A DNA stretch of 64,000 bases from Allorhizocola rhizosphaerae (lineage in GTDB: Bacteria > Actinomycetota > Actinomycetes > Mycobacteriales > Micromonosporaceae). A program made the translations under genes and the position numbers. The first letter of the stretch is position 1; each line of letters opens with the position of its first letter. A model generated the notes under the pieces. That model was not told the origin of the DNA. It searched no databases and saw only the letters and a program-made list of their open reading frames with translations. Of this stretch, positions 17,347-24,986 are shown one piece after another. Where the stretch lies: contig NZ_QJUG01000002.1 in assembly GCF_003426775.1 (NCBI RefSeq), forward strand, positions 1-64,000. The letters run 5' to 3'.

Positions 17347-19119
17347 GTGTCATTCACGTTTCACGTCGATCTGCGCGGGATCGTCGACCTGCTGAGCCAT
17401 CACCTCTACGCGAGCCCCCGGGTCTACGTCCGCGAGCTGATGCAGAATGCCGTCGACGCCATCACGGCCGCGGGCCGCACAGCGGAGGGCCGCATCGACA
17501 TCGAGACGCAGGCGGTCACCGGCGGACCGCTGCGCATCACCGACAACGGCATCGGTCTGACCGAGGCACAGGTCCACGAGCTGCTCGCCACGATCGGGCG
17601 CAGCTCCAAACGCGACGATCTGGGCTTCGCCCGGCACGAGTTCCTCGGCCAGTTCGGCATCGGGTTGCTGTCGTGCTTCCTGGTCGCCGACGAGATTGTG
17701 GTGCACACGCGCTGTGACGGTCACCCGGCGGTCGAATGGGTCGGCTCATCGGACGGAAGCTACCGCGTTTCCGTGCTTCCAGATTCAAACCTCCCCTTTG
17801 GTACGGTCGTGAGCCTGCAGCCGCGCCATGGTGCGCGCGAGTGGCTGGAGCCCGCGACGGTGCGCGAGTTGGCCACCCTCTACGGCTCGATGCTGCCGAT
17901 CCCGGTGCGCGTCGACGGTGAGCCCATCACCTTGGGCCTGCGGCCGTGGGAGACCGCCGACGGCGAGTCGGCTCTGGCCCGCCGCACGCGGCTGTTGTCA
18001 TACGCCGAGGAGCACTTCGGCTTCCTGCCGTTCGACATCATCGATCTGGAGGCGGCCGAGGCGGGCCTGCGCGGTGTGGCGTTCGTGCTTCCCGTGCCGT
18101 CGTCTCCGTCGTCGCGTGCGGCACACCGTGTCTATCTCAAGCAGATGCTCCTGGGTGAGGGCATCGAGGGACTGCTGCCCGAGTGGGCGTTCTTCGTGCG
18201 CTGCGTGGTCGACACCACCGAGCTGCGGCCCACCGCCAGCCGCGAGGCGCTGTATGAGGACAGTCTGCTCGAACAGGTGCGTGACGCGCTCGGCGACCAG
18301 CTGCGCGGCTGGATGACCCGGCTGGGCGCCACCGACCACCACCGGCTCGACGCGTTCCTGCGCATCCACCACCTGGGCGTCAAGGCGCTGGCCGCGCACG
18401 ACGACGAGATGCTGCGGCTCGTGGCGCAGTGGTGGCCGTTCGAGACCACGGTCGGAGCCATGACCCTCGCGGAGTTTCGCGACCGGCACGGGCTCATCCG
18501 CTACGCGCCCTCGCTCGACGAGTTCCGCCAGATCGCCGCGGTCGCGTCCGCGCAAGGCATCGCGGTCGTCAACGCCGGTTATGTGTACGACGCCGACCTC
18601 ATCGCGCGCCTGCCCGAGGTCGACAAGGAGGCGGTGGTCGAGCCGCTCGCGGCGACCGATCTGACCACCCGGCTGGACGAGCTCGAACCCGACGTCGAGC
18701 TCGGTCTGCGCCCGTTCCAGCTTGCGGCGCAACGCATCCTGGACCGGTTCGGGGTGGAGCTGCTGATCCGGGCGTTCGACCCGGTGAGCCTGCCCGCGCT
18801 GTACCTGCTCGACGGCGACACCGCGTTCAACATCGACCTGCGCCGGGGCCAGGAACAGGTCGACGACGTGTGGGCGTCGATCCTGGGCTCGTTCACCGCC
18901 GGGCGCACCGACCGCCCGCAGCTCGTGCTGAACCACCGCAATCCGTTGGTGCGCCAGGCGATGTCCATCGCCGAGCCCGACCTGGCGGTGCTCGCGGTGG
19001 AGGGCCTGTATGTGCAGGCGCTGCTGCTCGGGCACCAGCCGCTGCGCCCGGTCGACACGGCGGCGATGAACCAGTCGTTCCTCGGACTGCTGGGCCGTGC
19101 GATGAAGGCGCAGTCATGA
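17347..19119 (+). CDS. HSP90-family (HtpG-like) ATPase
   Basis: 590 residues. The N-terminal GHKL ATPase domain shows ELMQNAVDAI (Glu and Asn of motif 1), ITDNGIGLT and the lid-region glycines GQFGIGLLSCF, as in HtpG. The middle domain follows (KQMLLGEGIEGLLPEWAFFVRCVVDTTEL; TASREALYED matches the HtpG NVSREILQ segment). The C-terminal part is divergent with no MEEVD tail. HSP90 proteins are ATP-driven chaperones acting as dimers. I prefer GTG 17347 because TAGTGT at 17333-17338, a likely -10, overlaps GTG 17335. The stop overlaps the next gene (ATGA), so the TPR protein is co-translated, which suggests a functional complex. Confidence 0.88.
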   Translation: MSFTFHVDLRGIVDLLSHHLYASPRVYVRELMQNAVDAITAAGRTAEGRIDIETQAVTGGPLRITDNGIGLTEAQVHELLATIGRSSKRDDLGFARHEFLGQFGIGLLSCFLVADEIVVHTRCDGHPAVEWVGSSDGSYRVSVLPDSNLPFGTVVSLQPRHGAREWLEPATVRELATLYGSMLPIPVRVDGEPITLGLRPWETADGESALARRTRLLSYAEEHFGFLPFDIIDLEAAEAGLRGVAFVLPVPSSPSSRAAHRVYLKQMLLGEGIEGLLPEWAFFVRCVVDTTELRPTASREALYEDSLLEQVRDALGDQLRGWMTRLGATDHHRLDAFLRIHHLGVKALAAHDDEMLRLVAQWWPFETTVGAMTLAEFRDRHGLIRYAPSLDEFRQIAAVASAQGIAVVNAGYVYDADLIARLPEVDKEAVVEPLAATDLTTRLDELEPDVELGLRPFQLAAQRILDRFGVELLIRAFDPVSLPALYLLDGDTAFNIDLRRGQEQVDDVWASILGSFTAGRTDRPQLVLNHRNPLVRQAMSIAEPDLAVLAVEGLYVQALLLGHQPLRPVDTAAMNQSFLGLLGRAMKAQS

Positions 19120-20984
19120 TTTTGTCCGAAGTGGAGCTCAGCCAGCGTTGGGTGCAGGCCTACGGCATGCCGCGCGGCCCGGCGAAGTTCGAGGCGCTCG
19201 ACTACGTGCTGCGGCACGCCGACGCGGCCGGGCTTACCCAGCATGCGCTCAGCTGGCGCATGATGGCGCTCACCGAGTTCCACCACGGCGGCGACCCGGC
19301 GCGGGTGTTCCTCGCGTTCTCCCAGTGCCTGGCGGCGATCGACCGCGACCCGTCGCTTCAGTACAGCGAGCACAGTCTGCTGTGGACGTTCAAGTGGGTG
19401 GTGTGGGCGCTGCCGCAGTTCCCGGAGATCCCGCTGGAGCGCACGTTCGCCGTGCTCGACGATATGCAGGCGCGCTATCTGCGCGCCGGGCACAGCCTGC
19501 ACGCCTTCTATCAGCACCGATGGCTGGTCTCCCACCACATCGGACTGTCCGATGCGGAGGAATGGTACGTCAGGCTCGTCACGGCCGAGCGAGACAGCCT
19601 GTCCGACTGCCGGCATTGCGTCCCGTCGTCGCAGGTGCGCCACCTGGCGACGATGGGACGCGACGAGGAGGCCATCGAGGTGGGCGCGCCGTTCACCAGT
19701 GGCGGCTGCACTGAGCAGCCCCAATGGATGCTCTCCGAGCTGCTTGTGCCATACCTGCGCACGGGCCGTTGGGAGCAGGCGGCCGACGCCCACCGGGTCG
19801 GCTACGCGCACATGCGCGGCGACCGGCACCACCTGGACAACATCGCGCAGCACGTGTTCTTCTGCGGTTTGAGCGGCAACGAGGTGCGCGGGCTGGAGCT
19901 CGTCGACCGGCATCGCGGCTGGCTCGACGCGCCGTCGTCGCCTTATGCCGCAATGGAGTTCGCGTCCGCGGCGGCGCTCGTGCTGCGCCGGGTCGGTGAG
20001 GCGGACGACGCGGCGCGCATGGCGCGCCTTGCCCGTGACATCGCCGCGCGGTTCGACGCCCGCAACGGCAACACCCATCAGAGCACCCGCATCGAGGCTC
20101 GCATGGCCGCCGAGCCGTTGGCCGAGCGTGTGGCGCTCACGGCCGTCGGCGGATATCGGCGCGGCATGCCGAAGGCCGCGGCCAGGCTGCTGGATCTCGT
20201 CGGCGAGCTGACCGCGCAGGGCGATCCGGAGACGGCGGCGAGCACGCTGTTCGCGGCGGCGCGCCATCTGCACGCGGCCGGGCAGGCCGACGACGCCATC
20301 GAGACCGCCGAGGAGGCGGTGCGCGCGCTCGACCGGCACGCTCTGACCGAGGAGGCGCTGCGCTGCCGGGCCCTGCTCTGGGAGCTCTACCTGGACTGGA
20401 CGAACGACCGCGAACGGGCCGACGCGCTGCTCGACGAGCTGTTGGCCGCACCGAGCCTGCCCGAGGGCGTGCCGTCGCACGCCGACATGTGCCAGCGGGC
20501 GGGGCGTTACGTCGAGGCGGCCGCGCACCATCGGCAAGCCGGTGATCGGTTGGGCGAGCTGCGGGCGCTGCTGTGTGCGCTGCCCTCCGACGACGCGGCG
20601 ACCCTCGCACACGCGGAGGCGGTGGCGGCCGGCGACTGGGCGCCCACGGAGCTCCTGGCCGCGCTCGACAGCTTCGCCGCGGAGGCGCTCTATCGCGCGG
20701 GCGACTACGTGGGCGCCGTTGCCCGCACAGAGGTGGGGCTGCGCCGCGAGCCCGGCGACGAATTCTCGGCGCGGCACCGGCTCCGGATGACGGCGGCGCA
20801 GGCGCTGGTGCGTTTGGGCAGACCGGCCGAGGCCGAACCGCTGGCGCGCGCCGAAACCGATGACTACTCGGTCGCCGGGCCCTGTGTGCTGGCTCTGGTC
20901 CTGCGGCGGCTCGGCCGCGACGCCGAGGCCGAAGCGGTGATGGACCTCTACGGGCTCGACGAGCACGATCTCTATCTGGAGTAG
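19116..20984 (+). CDS. TPR-like helical repeat protein, HSP90 partner candidate (paralog 1)
   Basis: 622 residues, predicted almost entirely helical with degenerate TPR-like repeats (AASTLFAAARHLHAAGQADDAIETAEEAVRAL-type segments). It is a paralog of the next gene: both share HADAAG, FLAFSQxLAAxDRDP, EHSxLWxFKW, FPEIPLxRT, GNEVRGLEL and the motif SDCxxCVPSxQ (Cys165 and Cys168), a possible metal or redox site. The start overlaps the HSP90 stop by four bases. TPR proteins are classical HSP90 co-chaperones in eukaryotes, so a client-delivery or regulatory role is plausible but inferred. No enzymatic domain is visible. Confidence 0.75.
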   Translation: MILSEVELSQRWVQAYGMPRGPAKFEALDYVLRHADAAGLTQHALSWRMMALTEFHHGGDPARVFLAFSQCLAAIDRDPSLQYSEHSLLWTFKWVVWALPQFPEIPLERTFAVLDDMQARYLRAGHSLHAFYQHRWLVSHHIGLSDAEEWYVRLVTAERDSLSDCRHCVPSSQVRHLATMGRDEEAIEVGAPFTSGGCTEQPQWMLSELLVPYLRTGRWEQAADAHRVGYAHMRGDRHHLDNIAQHVFFCGLSGNEVRGLELVDRHRGWLDAPSSPYAAMEFASAAALVLRRVGEADDAARMARLARDIAARFDARNGNTHQSTRIEARMAAEPLAERVALTAVGGYRRGMPKAAARLLDLVGELTAQGDPETAASTLFAAARHLHAAGQADDAIETAEEAVRALDRHALTEEALRCRALLWELYLDWTNDRERADALLDELLAAPSLPEGVPSHADMCQRAGRYVEAAAHHRQAGDRLGELRALLCALPSDDAATLAHAEAVAAGDWAPTELLAALDSFAAEALYRAGDYVGAVARTEVGLRREPGDEFSARHRLRMTAAQALVRLGRPAEAEPLARAETDDYSVAGPCVLALVLRRLGRDAEAEAVMDLYGLDEHDLYLE

Positions 20985-20996
20985 AGGAACCTCCAA

Positions 20997-22814
20997 ATGT
21001 CCAGTGAGCAGGAACTGCAGCGCATGTTCGGCGACGCCATGGCCATGCCCGACAGCGTGGTCAAGATGGCCGCGCTGGACGCGGCGATCCGGCACGCCGA
21101 CGCGGCCGGCAGCCAGAAGCTGGCGTTCCAGTTCCGGCACCAGGCGATCACGCCGTTCCACTTCGCGGGCGACGACCGGCGCGCGTTTCTGGCGTTCTCG
21201 CAGAGCCTGGCCGCGTACGACCGGGACCCGACGATCGCGCCCAACGCCGAGCACTCGATCCTGTGGCAGTTCAAATGGATGGTCAGCGCGCTGACCGAGT
21301 TCCCGGAGATCCCGCTGGACCGGACGTATGCGGTGCTTGCCGATATGCAGCAGCGGTACCAGCGTGCCGGCTACAGTCTGCACCCCGTGCACCAGCGGCG
21401 GTGCCAACTCGCGCTGCACATCGGCGACTTCGAGCAGGCGGCACGGTCCTATCACGACATGGTCACGGCCAAGCGGGACGGCATGTCCGACTGCGCGGTG
21501 TGCGTGCCGTCCGGGCAGACCCGCATCCTGTCGGCGATGGGCCGGTGGGAGGAGGCGCTGGAGGCGGGGCATCCGGCACGCAACGGGCGCTGCGCGCGGC
21601 AGCCGCAGTGGGTGCAGGCCTTTCTGCTGCAGCCCTATGTGCGGGCGGGGCGGGTCGATGAGGCGGCCGAGATGTTCCGCGCGTCCTATCGGCGCATGCG
21701 CGAGGCGCACACCTACCTGGGCGGCATCGGGCTGCACCTGTCGTTCCTCGCGGCGACGGGCAACGAGGTGCGCGGGCTGGAGTTGATCGAGCGGCACCTG
21801 CCGTGGCTGGACGTGTCGCACACGCCAGGTGACCGCATGCACTTCGCGTCGGCTGCGGTCAATGTGCTGCGGCGCTTATCGGACAACGGTTATGGCGCGC
21901 AGGAGACGGCGCGAGGGTCCACTGTGGACGAGCTCGCGGCTTCGCTGCGCGCCTATGCGCTGGAGCTCGCCGCGAAGTTCGACGCGCGCAACGGGACCGA
22001 CCGGCAGGCCCGACTCGCGGAGGAGCGCATGACGGCGCCGCGGCTGGTGGGGGATCGGGTGCGGCTCACGGTGCTTTCGCCCGGTACCAAAAATGGCAAG
22101 GAAATGCTCGACGCGGCGCTGGCCATGAAGGACCAGAAGCAGGTGGAGGAGGCGCTGTCGGCGGCCGAGGAGGCCGCCACCGCGCTGGAGCGGGCCGGAG
22201 AGAGCGAAGACCTTTGGCGCGCAAGGCTTTTGCTGTGGGAGTTGTACAGCCGGGATTACCGGCACACGGAAGCGGCGCTCGCCGTGCTGGAACTTTTGCT
22301 GGGCAACGAAAACCTGCCGGAGCGCGGCAAGCTCGCCGAGCGCGGTGCGCGGATGGCGTGGGGTGAGAAAGCTTTCCCGCGCTGGGTCGTGGCCGCGGAC
22401 CTCTATCGGGCGGAGGGCGACGGGCTGAGCGAGCTGCGGGCGCTGCGCTGGGCGATCGCGACGGGCGGGTCGGTGGAGCTGCTGGAGCGCGCCGATGCGA
22501 TCGAGGGCGAGCAGACCGCGCCGTGGCAGGAGGAGCGGGGGCACCTCGACATCGCGGCGGCAGGCCTGTTGCGGCGCCAGGGACGGCCCGAGGCGGCGCT
22601 GGCCCGGGTCAGCCAGGCGTCGATCGCGCGCGACGACTGGCTGATCTGCTCCCTGCTGCTGGAGCTCGGCCGGCCGGCCGAGGCGGAGGCGCTGGCCAGG
22701 GAAACCGAGCAATACGACATGCTGGTGCCGGCGTTGCGCGCGCTCGGCCGGCACGAGGAGGCCAAGGCCGTGATGGACGAGCAGGACCTGGAGGAGGAAG
22801 ACCTCCACCAGTGA
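20997..22814 (+). CDS. TPR-like helical repeat protein (paralog 2)
   Basis: 605 residues, paralogous over its whole length to the preceding protein, including SDCAVCVPSGQ (Cys166, Cys169) and NEVRGLELIERHLPWLD. It lies 12 bases downstream with a short GGA ribosome binding site, so HSP90 and both TPR genes form one operon. The C terminus is acidic (VMDEQDLEEEDLHQ), like that of paralog 1 (VMDLYGLDEHDLYLE). Tandem duplication followed by divergence suggests the two may form a heterodimer or serve different clients. Directly after the stop, the DNA changes to the truncated end of a convergent gene. Confidence 0.75.
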   Translation: MSSEQELQRMFGDAMAMPDSVVKMAALDAAIRHADAAGSQKLAFQFRHQAITPFHFAGDDRRAFLAFSQSLAAYDRDPTIAPNAEHSILWQFKWMVSALTEFPEIPLDRTYAVLADMQQRYQRAGYSLHPVHQRRCQLALHIGDFEQAARSYHDMVTAKRDGMSDCAVCVPSGQTRILSAMGRWEEALEAGHPARNGRCARQPQWVQAFLLQPYVRAGRVDEAAEMFRASYRRMREAHTYLGGIGLHLSFLAATGNEVRGLELIERHLPWLDVSHTPGDRMHFASAAVNVLRRLSDNGYGAQETARGSTVDELAASLRAYALELAAKFDARNGTDRQARLAEERMTAPRLVGDRVRLTVLSPGTKNGKEMLDAALAMKDQKQVEEALSAAEEAATALERAGESEDLWRARLLLWELYSRDYRHTEAALAVLELLLGNENLPERGKLAERGARMAWGEKAFPRWVVAADLYRAEGDGLSELRALRWAIATGGSVELLERADAIEGEQTAPWQEERGHLDIAAAGLLRRQGRPEAALARVSQASIARDDWLICSLLLELGRPAEAEALARETEQYDMLVPALRALGRHEEAKAVMDEQDLEEEDLHQ

Positions 22815-22932
22815 CCCGCGGCTCGAAGATCTCGTCGATCGTCTTCGCGACGAGCGCCGCATCGCCGGTGTTGACCGCCTCCTCCAACCGTCTGAACATC
22901 GCTTTGTTGCTTGCTTTCTGCACTGTCGACAT
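22815..22932 (-). pseudogene. Ester cyclase (SnoaL-like) N-terminal remnant
   Basis: ATG 22932 has a good ribosome binding site (GGAGATCC) and encodes MSTVQKASNKAMFRRLEEAV and NTGDAALVAKTIDEIFEP, the N terminus typical of actinobacterial SnoaL-like ester cyclases (NTF2 fold, ~140 residues). Homology ends after ~40 residues at the TPR gene's stop codon, beyond which the frame merely reads the antisense of that gene. It is therefore truncated by a rearrangement. It was the third gene of the hemerythrin-DoxX operon, and SnoaL-like genes are plausible ECF41 partners. Confidence 0.6.
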
Positions 22933-22948
22933 TGGATCTCCTGTCATG

Positions 22949-23305
22949 TCAGCCACCCCACGCCACGAAGACGCTGAGCGCGAGCAGGATCAGCGTCATT
23001 ACGATTCCCCGGGCTTCGCGCCGGCGGACGTGCACGATGAACCCGCCGGCCATCAGCAACCCCAGACCGATCGCGGCCAGCGGCACCAGGATGGGCGCAA
23101 TGCCAAGTGCAGCGGGCAGGATCAGGCCCACCGCAGCCAGGATCTCCAGGACTCCGATGGCCTTGATGCTGCCGGTGCTGAAGTCTTCGGCCCATCCCAT
23201 GCCGGCGGCGGCCAGCTTCTCCTTGAACTGGGCCAGCTTCACGACACCGCTTGCCGCGAAGACCACGGTCAGCAGTCCCGCAACGACCCGGACAGCGATG
23301 CTCAT
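22949..23305 (-). CDS. DoxX-like family membrane protein
   Basis: 118 residues with four hydrophobic helices (VVAGLLTVVFAASGVVKLA; IGVLEILAAVGLILPAAL; ILVPLAAIGLGLLMAGGF; GIVMTLILLALSVFVAW), matching the DoxX-like fold, a four-helix inner-membrane protein. DoxX-like proteins are linked to oxidative stress and are frequent neighbours of ECF41 sigma factors. It lies 3 bases after the hemerythrin gene, so the two are co-transcribed from the ECF41-like promoter at 23987-24013. Confidence 0.85.
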   Translation of the reverse strand: MSIAVRVVAGLLTVVFAASGVVKLAQFKEKLAAAGMGWAEDFSTGSIKAIGVLEILAAVGLILPAALGIAPILVPLAAIGLGLLMAGGFIVHVRRREARGIVMTLILLALSVFVAWGG

Positions 23306-23308
23306 GGC

Positions 23309-23944
23309 TCAGGCTCCGGGGTTCCATCGGTCCAAGGCGGCATAGGCGGGCTGCCACTGGTCCCGGTAGGCCGCGCGCACCGGTTCCGGCAGGAGCGCCA
23401 GCATCCTCGCGGCGACCGGCTCGTCCGCGTCGTCGAGCATCCACGGGGTAAGCAAAGACGCGTCGGGACCGATCCGCTTCCCGCTGACCACGCCGAAGTG
23501 CTGCCACTGCTCCAGCGTCAGGGTCGCCTCGATCAGTGGCAGTGCCTCGCCCTCCTCGTGCCTCAGGTGTCCGCTCAGCGCATCGACCAGCACACCGGAC
23601 AGTTCCCCGACGCGTTCCGGCCCGGAGTCACGGTCGGCCAACGCGGCGTCGATCGCCTCGATGAGCGGGTCGATCGCGGCGTGCTCGGCCTCCATCGCAT
23701 CCAGCAGGGCCAGGTCACCGGGCCGGTCGGCCAGGGCATCGCGCATCGCCGGCCACAGCGCCTCGTCCTCGGCGCTGTGGTGGATGTGCAGGGCCTTCTT
23801 GAAGATCCCCCAGCCGACGGCGTTGGCGAGGACGATCCGGGGGTCGTCGCCGGCGTTCGCCGTTATCTTCGCGATGTGCTCCAGTTCGCGCCGCAGCGCG
23901 TTGTGCAACGCATACATTGCTGTCATGTCGAGTCTGCCGCTCAT
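23309..23944 (-). CDS. Hemerythrin HHE-domain protein
   Basis: 211 residues. The His/Glu ligands of a hemerythrin-type di-iron site are spaced as expected: HNALRRELEHI, HIHHSAEDEALWP, EAEHAAIDP and LSGHLRHEEGEALP. Such proteins bind O2 or NO or act as iron-linked stress sensors. ATG 23944 follows GGGAGAAACC. The C-terminal ~60 residues (QWHFGVVSG-like, LLPEPVRAAYRDQWQPAY) are a tail common to actinobacterial members. It is the first gene of the operon divergent from sigJ. Confidence 0.85.
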   Translation of the reverse strand: MSGRLDMTAMYALHNALRRELEHIAKITANAGDDPRIVLANAVGWGIFKKALHIHHSAEDEALWPAMRDALADRPGDLALLDAMEAEHAAIDPLIEAIDAALADRDSGPERVGELSGVLVDALSGHLRHEEGEALPLIEATLTLEQWQHFGVVSGKRIGPDASLLTPWMLDDADEPVAARMLALLPEPVRAAYRDQWQPAYAALDRWNPGA

Positions 23945-23986
23945 GGTTTCTCCCGTGTTCGGTTCGTGTGTTGCTCTCAGGAGTCC

Positions 23987-24013
23987 GACGACACAGCCCT
24001 GCGGAATGTGACG
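23987..24013 (-). promoter_or_regulatory. ECF41-type promoter for hemerythrin-DoxX operon
   Basis: On the minus strand CGTCACA, 16 bases, then CGTC. This agrees with the ECF41 consensus as I remember it (TGTCACA, about 16 bases, CGTC) except for the first base. It points toward the hemerythrin start at 23944. Confidence 0.6.
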
Positions 24014-24025
24014 TCGCCGTGCCGG

Positions 24026-24052
24026 CCTCACATTCGGGCGCCCCATCTCGTC
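24026..24052 (+). promoter_or_regulatory. Possible ECF41-type autoregulatory promoter for sigJ
   Basis: On the plus strand CCTCACA, 16 bases, then CGTC, 8 bases before the sigJ ATG. The spacing equals that of the opposite promoter, but the -35 matches only five of seven bases. Transcription would start at or next to the ATG. Confidence 0.35.
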
Positions 24053-24060
24053 GGAGAAGC

Positions 24061-24930
24061 ATGAGCATCGAGTACGAGATCGTGCGGGAGCGGCGGCAGC
24101 TGATCAACCTCGCGTACCGGTTGCTCGGCTCGCTTTCCGAGGCCGAGGATGTCGTGCAGGAGACCTATGCCCGCTGGTACGCCATGTCCCCGCAGCAGCA
24201 GGAGGCGATCGAGTCGCCCGGCGCCTGGCTGATGAAGGTCGCCAGCCGCATCTGTCTCGACGTGCTCGGCTCGGCACGGGTCAGGCGGGAACGCTACGTG
24301 GGCGAGTGGATCCCGGAGCCGCTGCCCGATGACCCGGCGGATCCGGGTGACCGGGTCACCCTCGACGAGTCGATCAATATGGCCTTCCTCGTGGTGCTGG
24401 AGACGATGACTCCCGCCGAACGCGTCGCGTTCATCCTCCACGAGGTCTTCCGCTACTCGTTCGCCGAAGTGGCCGAGATCGTCGGCCGGACTCCGGCGGC
24501 ATGCCGCCAGCTGGCCACGTCGGCCCGCCGCCGGATTCGCGCGGCGCAGCCTCCAGCGACTCCCACCGCCCGGCAGGCCGGCATCGTCCGGGAGTTCAAG
24601 CGGGTGTGGGAAGCGCACGACATCGACGGCCTCATCGGCCTGCTCGACCCGGACGCCACGGTGGTCGCCGACGGCGGCGGCGTGGTCAGTGCGGCGCTGC
24701 GCCCGATCGAGGGCCGCGAGCACATCGCGCGCACCTACATGGATATCGCCCGGCTCGCACCCGACCTGACGCTCCTGGAGCGCATGGTCAACGGCCAGCC
24801 CGGCCTGGTGGTCCAGCAGGGCGGGGTCACCCTGACGGTGTTCGCGTTCGCCATCGTGAACGATCGGATCAAGCACATCTGGGCCGTCCGCAACCCCGAC
24901 AAGCTCCACGCCTGGACCGCCCCGCGTTGA
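24061..24930 (+). CDS. sigJ: ECF41-group RNA polymerase sigma factor (SigJ-type)
   Basis: 289 residues. Sigma region 2 is at ~5-75 (LINLAYRLLGSLSEAEDVVQETYARWY) and region 4 at ~110-165 (LPAERVAFILHEVF-like, FAEVAEIVGRTPAACRQLATSARRR). The linker carries WIPEPL, matching the WLPEPL hallmark of ECF41. The C-terminal ~110 residues form a SnoaL-like domain with DGGG and NPDKL, the conserved motifs by which ECF41 factors regulate their own activity instead of using an anti-sigma factor. The divergent DoxX and hemerythrin genes are the likely targets. Confidence 0.93.
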   Translation: MSIEYEIVRERRQLINLAYRLLGSLSEAEDVVQETYARWYAMSPQQQEAIESPGAWLMKVASRICLDVLGSARVRRERYVGEWIPEPLPDDPADPGDRVTLDESINMAFLVVLETMTPAERVAFILHEVFRYSFAEVAEIVGRTPAACRQLATSARRRIRAAQPPATPTARQAGIVREFKRVWEAHDIDGLIGLLDPDATVVADGGGVVSAALRPIEGREHIARTYMDIARLAPDLTLLERMVNGQPGLVVQQGGVTLTVFAFAIVNDRIKHIWAVRNPDKLHAWTAPR

Positions 24931-24961
24931 TCATGAATTAGCGTCCATGTTCGACGGCGTG

Positions 24962-24983
24962 TTTATCCTAGTGCTAGGATAAA
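24962..24983. promoter_or_regulatory. Perfect palindrome over the -10 of the PadR gene
   Basis: TTTATCCTAG-TG-CTAGGATAAA has perfect 10-bp arms. The right arm contains TAGGAT (24975-24980), which ends 6 nt before GTG 24987, so the palindrome overlaps the -10 of a leaderless promoter. Autorepression by the PadR protein is inferred. Confidence 0.75.
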
Positions 24984-24986
24984 AGG

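Noticed and set aside
18579-21842. 1087-codon minus-strand open frame across the HSP90 and TPR genes
   Set aside because: It spans three well-supported plus-strand genes and has no start signal or recognisable domain.
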